Positions 58,857 to 64,000 of a DNA stretch of 64,000 nt are shown here, in pieces (the stretch's first letter is position 1; the number at the start of each line of letters is the position of its first letter). The notes under the pieces were generated by a model. That model worked only from the letters and a program-made list of their open reading frames with translations, was not told where the DNA came from and searched no databases. The stretch comes from Gemmatimonadota bacterium. Its GTDB lineage: Bacteria > Gemmatimonadota > Gemmatimonadetes > Gemmatimonadales > Gemmatimonadaceae. Made by a program: the position numbers and the translations under genes. The stretch lies in assembly GCA_016704465.1 (NCBI GenBank), contig JADJAD010000004.1, positions 620,001 through 684,000 of the forward strand, in the 5' to 3' direction.

Positions 58857-61534
58857 CTATTGCAGGCGCAGCGCCTCGATCGGATCCACCCGGGCGGCGC
58901 GCCAGGCCGGCACCCAGCTGGCCGCCAGGGCCGCGGCAGTGAGCAGGAAGGCCACCGCGAACATGGTCAACGGGTCGGTCGGTTCGACCCCATAGAGCAA
59001 TGCGGACATCGTCCGTGCGGCGACGGTGGCCGCCGCGACGCCGATGACGACACCGGCGAGCGCCAGGGCGATGCCTCGCCGGATGACGAGCAGCCGGATC
59101 CCCGAGAGCGGGGCGCCGAGCGCGACGCGGATGCCGATCTCACGCCGTCGCCCCCGCGCCAGCTGCGCCATGACGCCATATACGCCAACGATTGAAAGCA
59201 TCAGTCCGGCGCCGGCGAAGGTCGAGACGAGTGTCATCACGAAGCGGCGGCGTGCGAGCGCTGCGTCGCGGATCGCGGTCATGGGTTGCAGTGTGTTGAT
59301 GGCCACGGCACCGTTGACGGCCGCGATCTCGGCGCGCACCGACGGGATGAGCGCGGTGGGGTCGAGCGCGGTGCGCAACAGCAACACGCGCGAGCCGGGT
59401 TCATCCTGGGCGATCGGGGCGAAGATCTCCGGGCGGGCCGCGAGCTCAAGCCCTTCCTGCCGCTCGCTCCCCACCACCCCGACGATCGTGTACCAATGGG
59501 AGGTGGAATCGGGATAGCGGTCGAAGGCGATGCGCGTGCCAATCGGGTCGTCGTTCACGAAGTACTGCTTCGCGAGGGCGTCGTTGATCAGAATGACGGC
59601 CTGGGCGTCCGGACCATCGGCGTCGGTGAAGCTCCGCCCGGCGATGATCGGGACGCGCATCACGGACTGATAGCCGGGCGTGGCCGAGCGGTGCAGCACG
59701 TTGACGCCGTACGCCTCGCGCTCCCGACCCGCCACGGCGAAGTCACTCGACCACGAGGCAGCGGTCATGGGAAGATGCGAGACGGCGGCGGCGGACTGCA
59801 CGCCAGGGAGGCTGCGCAGCTTCTCCGTGACCTCACGATAGAACGCGTCGCGTTGCTCGGACTTGGAGAATCGTCCGGGCGGGAGGTTGAGGGTCACGGC
59901 GAGCACCCCCTCGGGGGTCAGCCCCGGGTCGACGTCCTGCACACGCCACCAGCTACGCACGAGCAGGCCGGCGCCGGTCATCAGCATGACGGCAATGGCG
60001 AGTTCGGCGATGGCGAGGGCATGGCTCCACCGACGCAGGCGCGACCGGCTGGCACCACGTCCCCCCTCCTTGAGCACCTCGGCGGGGGCTCGGCGGCGCG
60101 TCCAGACGGCCGGGCCGATCCCGAACAGGAGGCCGCTCAGCGCTGTCACGCCGAGGGCGAAGAGCAGGACGCCGCCATTGAGACCGATGTCGCCGACGGG
60201 GAGCATTCCTGCGGGCTGCATCGCGGCGAGGAGCCGCGTTCCCCCCCAGCCGAGTGCGACGCCGGCCGCGCCACCGATGGAGGAGAGCACGAGGCTCTCG
60301 GTCAGTGCCTGCCGCACGAGTCGTCCGCGTCCGGCGCCGAGGGCAAGCCGCACGACGGACTCGCGCTCGCGGTCGACCGCGCGGACGAGGAGCAGGTTGC
60401 CGACGTTGGCGCAGGCGATGAGAAGGAGCAGCGCCACCGCCACCTGCAACGTGAGCAGCGGTTGCCGCACGTCGCCGACGAGAAAGTGGTGGAGCGGCGT
60501 GAGTCCTCCGCCCATGTCGGTGTTGGTCTCGGGGTACTGCTGCATGAGCCGCGCGATGACCACCTGCAGCGACGCGTCGCCCTGCTCTGGCGTGATGCCC
60601 GGGCGCAGGCGGGCGATGACCCTGAGCCAGTGTGCACGCCGGAAGTAGACCTGCGTCCTCGCCGCCCGCTCGAACGCCGTGGGGCGCCAGACGTCGGCTT
60701 CGCGCCGGGGAAAGGTGAAACGCGCCGGAACCACCCCGACCACTCGCACGGGAAAGCCGCCCAGCTCGATCGTGCGGTCGAGGAGCGACGGGTCGGCGCC
60801 GAAGCGCTGGCGCCAGAGTCGCTCGCTTATCATCGCAATGCGCTCACCGGTCTCCCACGTCTCGTCGTCGGTGAAGCTGCGGCCGTGCAGCGCCGGGACG
60901 CCGAGCACCTGGAAGAAGTTCCCGGTGACGGTCATCGACTCGAGCAGTTGCGCCTCTCCGTCCCGCGTGAGGACGACGTTGGACCCGAAGGACGGGTAGG
61001 CCGCGACCCCGTCGAAGGCGTCGACCTGCTCGCTCCAATCGAGGTAGTTGGCGGGAGCGGCGTCGGCCTGCGTCCAGCCACGCTCCGCGTTCTTCTCCCA
61101 GAGCATCACCAGCTGCTCGCTGTCGCGGAACGGGAGCGGGCGAAGCACGACGGCGTAGAGGGTGGAAAGATCGCGGTATTGGCGCCGACGCCGAGGGCGA
61201 TGGTGAGGATGGCGGCAATGGTCAGTGCCGGGTTGTGACGCAGCGTGCGCAGCGCGTAGCGCGCATCGGACCAGGCGTCCTCGAACCATCGGGCCCCGCG
61301 CGCGTCGCGGTGCGCCTCGCGCGCGGCGTCGCGCCCACCAAAGACCGCCAGCGCCAGTCGCCGTGCCTCGTCGGGGGCGTGGCCGGCGCGGATGTTGTGT
61401 TCGGTCTGCATCGCGATGTGCGAGGCCATCTCCTCGTCGAGCTCGCGATCGGTGGCGCGAGACAGGATGAGCGCACGCAGCTGACGGAGGACGCCCTGGA
61501 GGCGGTCGCTGAACCGATTCGTGAGCGGGTCCAT
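58857..61534 (-). pseudogene. ADOP-family duplicated ABC permease (MacB-like) with a single-base frameshift
   Basis: The start (ATG 61534) encodes the ADOP leader (RELDEEMASHIAMQTEHNIR), then RYALRTLRHNPALTIAAILT and LGVGANTAIF. There the frame breaks. The other frame continues directly with STLYAVVLRPLPFRDSEQLV, a MacB periplasmic core, and two FtsX domains with their four-helix sets, to the end (WVPAWRAARVDPIEALRLQ). Adding one T in the TTT near 61167 restores about 892 residues. ADOP permeases are orphan (no ATPase beside them) and typically follow a PadR gene, exactly as here. A sequencing error is the simplest reading. Confidence 0.88.
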
Positions 61535-61536
61535 GG

Positions 61537-61869
61537 TCAGGACTCCAGGATGAGATCGACCGCGCCGACGTACCGCCGCCAGGCCGCCGTCTCGCTGCCG
61601 AGGGCGCGCCGGCCCGATGCGGTGAGATGGTAGAACTTCGCGCGCCGGTTGGAGTCGGCGATGCGCCACTCGCTGACGATCAGCCCGCGCTGCTCGAGCC
61701 GTTGCAGCGCGGGATAGAGCGAGCCCTGGTTCACCTCGAGCACGCCCTGCGAGATCTGCTGGATGCGCTGGTTGATTCCCCAGCCGTGCTGGTCCTCCAG
61801 CGTCAGCGTCTTGAGGATCAGGAGATCGAGCGTCCCGCGCAGGACGTCGGAGGGTGTGGATTCGGCCAC
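61537..61869 (-). CDS. PadR-family transcriptional regulator
   Basis: About 110 residues from a GTG at 61869, where the family begins (DVLRGTLDLLILKTLTLEDQ) and GAGAG stands seven bases upstream. A GTG at 61911 is in frame, but would lie upstream of the predicted transcription start. The winged helix reads GVLEVNQGSLYPALQRLEQR, then GLIVSEW and RAKFYHLTASGRRAL. PadR proteins are ligand-responsive repressors. It ends two bases before the ADOP permease start, the common PadR/ADOP pair, and presumably controls that operon and itself. Confidence 0.88.
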   Translation of the reverse strand: MAESTPSDVLRGTLDLLILKTLTLEDQHGWGINQRIQQISQGVLEVNQGSLYPALQRLEQRGLIVSEWRIADSNRRAKFYHLTASGRRALGSETAAWRRYVGAVDLILES

Positions 61870-61892
61870 GGGAGCGCTCTCATGTCGGGTTT

Positions 61893-61927
61893 CGACACGA
61901 ACATGCCTCACTTGTGTCGGAAGTCAA
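61893..61927 (-). promoter_or_regulatory. Promoter and dyad operator candidate for padR-ADOP
   Basis: On the minus strand TTGACT (61927-61922) and CATGTT (61905-61900) are 16 bp apart. The arms cgacac and gtgtcg at 61919-61914 and 61898-61893 form an imperfect dyad that covers the -10 region. A repressor bound there would block transcription, as expected for an autoregulated PadR. Confidence 0.4.
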
Positions 61928-62049
61928 CAGGAGCGGGGGACGGAGGGAGAGGGGCGAGGGACGAGACGTTCGTGGCGCGCTCCGCCGCTTTCGATGTCTG
62001 CTGCGGCAGGCGCGCCCACAGCGCCGATTCTTCGCCGGCGCCTGACCCT

Positions 62050-63665
62050 CCCCGCGGAGGGGAAAAAAACAAAAAAGACAAAAAAACCACCCCACACCCC
62101 CCCGCCCCCCGCCCCGCCACGCCCCCACCCCCCCCACCCCACGGCCCCACCCCCCCCCCGCCGCCCCCCGGCCCCCCGCGCCACCGCCGGGCCCGCCCCC
62201 CCCGCCCCCGCCCCCTGTTCGCCCGCGGGGGGCGGGGGGGCGGGGGGGGGGGGGGAAGGGGGGGGACCCCGCCCCCCGCGCCCCCCCGCCTCCCCCCGGC
62301 CCGGCCCCGGCGGGCGCCGACGCCCCCCCCCCGCCCGGCCCCCCCAGGGGGCCAACCGGGAAGGGGCGCCCGGCGGGCCCCCGCCCCCCCCCCGCCGGGG
62401 GGGGCCCTCCCCCGGCCGCCGGGGGGGCCAACCCGCCCCCCCCCCCCCCCCCCCCCCGGGGGTCGGCCCACACCGGCCCGCCGGCCCCCGGCGCGCGGGG
62501 GGGCCCGCTGCTCCCCGGCCCCCGGCGCCCCCCCCGCCGGGCCGGCCGCGGCCGCGGGGGCGGGGCACGCACTCCCCCCCCGCCGGCCCCGGCTCGGTGA
62601 CGGCCGCCAGAAAAAAGTCCGGGGGGGGGCCGGCGCCGCCCCGGGGGCCGGGGCCCACGCCCCCTACCCCCCCCTTCCCGCCCGGGGGGCCCCGCCCTGC
62701 CCCGCGCCCTGCCGGGGGGGGCGACGGCGGCGGCCAACGCCGGCCACAAACGCGGCGCTGGGGGGGGGACCCTCCCCCCCCGGGACCCCGCCAAGCGCCC
62801 CCCGGGGGGGGGCGCCCCGGCCCCGCTGCCGGGGGGGGGGGCCCGAGCCCGGGGGCGCCGGCCCCCCGGCGCCGGGCCCGCCGCCGGGGCGGGCCACCCC
62901 GGCCCCGGCGGGGGCCCCCCCGGCTGGGCCGGGGACACCACCCCCCCGCCCCCCCAACTCCCCGGCCCCCGCCCCCGGCCCCCGCCGCCCCCCCCGGGGC
63001 CCCCCCCGGGCCCCCCCGGCCGCCCCCCCGGCCGGGGCGCCGGGGCGGGCGCCCCCGGCGCGGCGGCCGGGACCGGGGGGCCCCCCGCGGCGGCCCCGGG
63101 CGCCCCCACCGCCCCCGGGGGCCAAAGCCGCCGGGGGGGCCGGGGGGGGGCGCCGGGGGGCCCCCGAACCCCCCGGGCCGGGCCGGGGGTGGGGGGGGGC
63201 GGGGCCGGCCGCCGGCGGCGGGGCCCCCCGGGGGGCCCCCCTGCCCCCCCGGCGGGGCGCGCCCGGGCCCCCCCCGGCCCCACCGCCGCCCACGCCGCCC
63301 CCCGCCGGGGGCGCCGGGGCCCCGCCGCCGCCGGGCGGGCGCCGGCGGGGGGGGGGGGGCGGGGGCGGGGGGTGGGGGGGGGTCCCCGGGGGGCCACTCC
63401 CCGGGGGCCCCCCGGGGGCCCCCCCCCGGGGGGGAGGCCGGGGGGGGGGGCGGCGGCGCCGCGGGGCGGGGCGGCGGGGGGGACCGGGGGGGGGCGCCGG
63501 GGGGGGGGGGGTGGCGGGCGGCGCCCGCGGCGGGCCCCGGGCCCCGCCCTGGGCCGGCCGCGCGGGCCGGGGGCCCCCGCGCCGGGGCCCGGCCGGGGAC
63601 GCGGGGGGCCCGGGGCGGGGGCCCCGGGGGGCGGGGGGGGCCGGGGGGCCCCGCCGGCCCCCGGG
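62050..63665. other. Unreliable C/G-homopolymer block of about 1.6 kb
   Basis: After an A-rich run (62060-62092) the sequence becomes a mosaic of C and G runs with very few A or T, and all six frames give only Gly/Pro/Arg/Ala. Ordinary sequence stops at about 62050 and returns at about 63667. It is best treated as failed consensus of unknown true length. Nothing in it should be annotated. Confidence 0.85.
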
Positions 63666-63689
63666 GCTTTGACTTTTGCCTCGAAGTGT

Positions 63690-63719
63690 TGAAAAATCAG
63701 CAAGGCTGAAAAATCAGCA
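63690..63719 (+). promoter_or_regulatory. Direct repeat TGAAAAATCAGCA, probable operator of the BlaI-like gene
   Basis: Two identical 13-mers (63690-63702 and 63707-63719) lie 17 bp apart, 26 bp before the start codon. Each contains the short dyad CTGA-AAAA-TCAG (the first copy TTGA). Two tandem dyads before a BlaI/MecI-type repressor fit autoregulation. The A/T-rich patch may also contain the promoter. Confidence 0.5.
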
Positions 63720-63745
63720 GTAGCTCCACACGCTCCGGATTCGTC

Positions 63746-64000
63746 ATGGCAAAGCCTTCCGCACCCAGCGAACTCTCCCGACGCGAACGGCAGGTGATGA
63801 ACATCCTGCACCGCCGCGGGCCGTCTACGGTCAGTGAGATCATGGACGAACTCCCCGATCCGCCGACCTACTCCGCGGTTCGCTCGATCCTGCGCATCCT
63901 CGCCGAGAAGGACGTGGTGCGCTATCGCGAGGACGGACCGCGCTACGTGTACATCCCCGCCGAGTCGGCCGAGCAGTCGCAGGAGAGCGCCCTGGCCCAC
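63746..64000 (+). CDS. BlaI/MecI/CopY-family transcriptional repressor (N-terminal part)
   Basis: Eighty-five residues from the ATG at 63746 to the window edge. The winged helix is intact: ELSRRERQVMNILHRRGPST, then VSEIMDELPDPPTYSAVRSI and LRILAEKDVVRYREDGPRYV. Family members repress beta-lactamase, copper or cell-wall response genes and are usually inactivated by cleavage by a BlaR/MecR-type membrane protease, often encoded next. That neighbour would lie beyond the window. A pair of direct repeats immediately upstream is the likely operator. Confidence 0.9.
   Translation, partial: MAKPSAPSELSRRERQVMNILHRRGPSTVSEIMDELPDPPTYSAVRSILRILAEKDVVRYREDGPRYVYIPAESAEQSQESALAH

Noticed and set aside
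62050..63700. Very long Pro/Gly/Ala open frames on both strands
   Set aside because: Same reason: a C/G-run mosaic without stops gives open frames by composition alone.

Overview
The window is a GC-rich (roughly 70 %) chromosomal segment of a Gram-negative (diderm) bacterium, most likely a member of the Gemmatimonadota or a nearby environmental phylum. The basis is indirect: BamA/TamB-type outer-membrane machinery, many lipoprotein signal peptides, an ADOP-type duplicated permease with a PadR regulator, a PEP-CTERM protein, carboxypeptidase-regulatory/TonB-plug proteins and M61 and S41 peptidases. No rRNA, tRNA, CRISPR array, insertion sequence or prophage was seen. GTG starts and stop/start overlaps (GTGA, TGATG, ATGA, TAATG) are common, so many genes sit in translationally coupled operons.

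Layout. 1-4.6 kb (minus): yihY - BamA-like - TamB-like envelope operon. 5.3-9.0 kb (minus): an SLC12-like transporter, an AhpD-like (CMD) protein interrupted by an in-frame TGA exactly where the second Cys of its CxxC motif belongs (candidate selenocysteine), a small membrane protein and a VOC protein. 9.2-15.3 kb: a secreted protein, a serine hydrolase, a NarL-type two-component pair and an ECF sigma/anti-sigma pair with a strong terminator. 15.5-17.8 kb: S41 peptidase and a CaiB/BaiF protein lacking the usual catalytic Asp. 18-23.4 kb (plus): phasin/histone-H1-like protein, then a tight operon of GHMP kinase, M20 peptidase, a 72-residue protein and an RNase HI homologue missing two catalytic carboxylates. 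23.6-37.1 kb (plus): lipoproteins, a plug-only receptor-like protein, an M61 peptidase, a candidate secreted nuclease/immunity pair and a CoA-linked aromatic degradation operon (monooxygenase/OYE fusion, enoyl-CoA hydratase, acyl-CoA dehydrogenase, CoA ligase, RidA) that fits 2-aminobenzoate or salicylate catabolism. 37-49.98 kb: MATE pump, patatin, a flagellar-rod-like miniprotein behind a sigma-28-like promoter, a PEP-CTERM protein behind a sigma-54-like promoter and a long leader hairpin, a TonB-like protein, a LIC_10091-type protein, a GlcD-like oxidase whose frame runs through thyX, and a 14-repeat beta-propeller lipoprotein. 50-58.6 kb: broken gluconokinase and gluconate permease, a Tat-exported FMN dehydrogenase with a CxxCH motif, an amidohydrolase, an MBL protein and small lipoproteins. 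58.9-64 kb: frameshifted ADOP permease, PadR, a long unreliable block and the start of a BlaI/MecI repressor.

Data quality matters here. Three stretches (about 50413-51025, 51181-51240 and 62050-63665) are nearly pure G or C homopolymer mosaics that interrupt recognisable genes and look like assembly or consensus artefacts. Single-base frameshifts also break the ADOP permease and a small membrane protein. Broken genes near these places should not be read as biological pseudogenes without resequencing.
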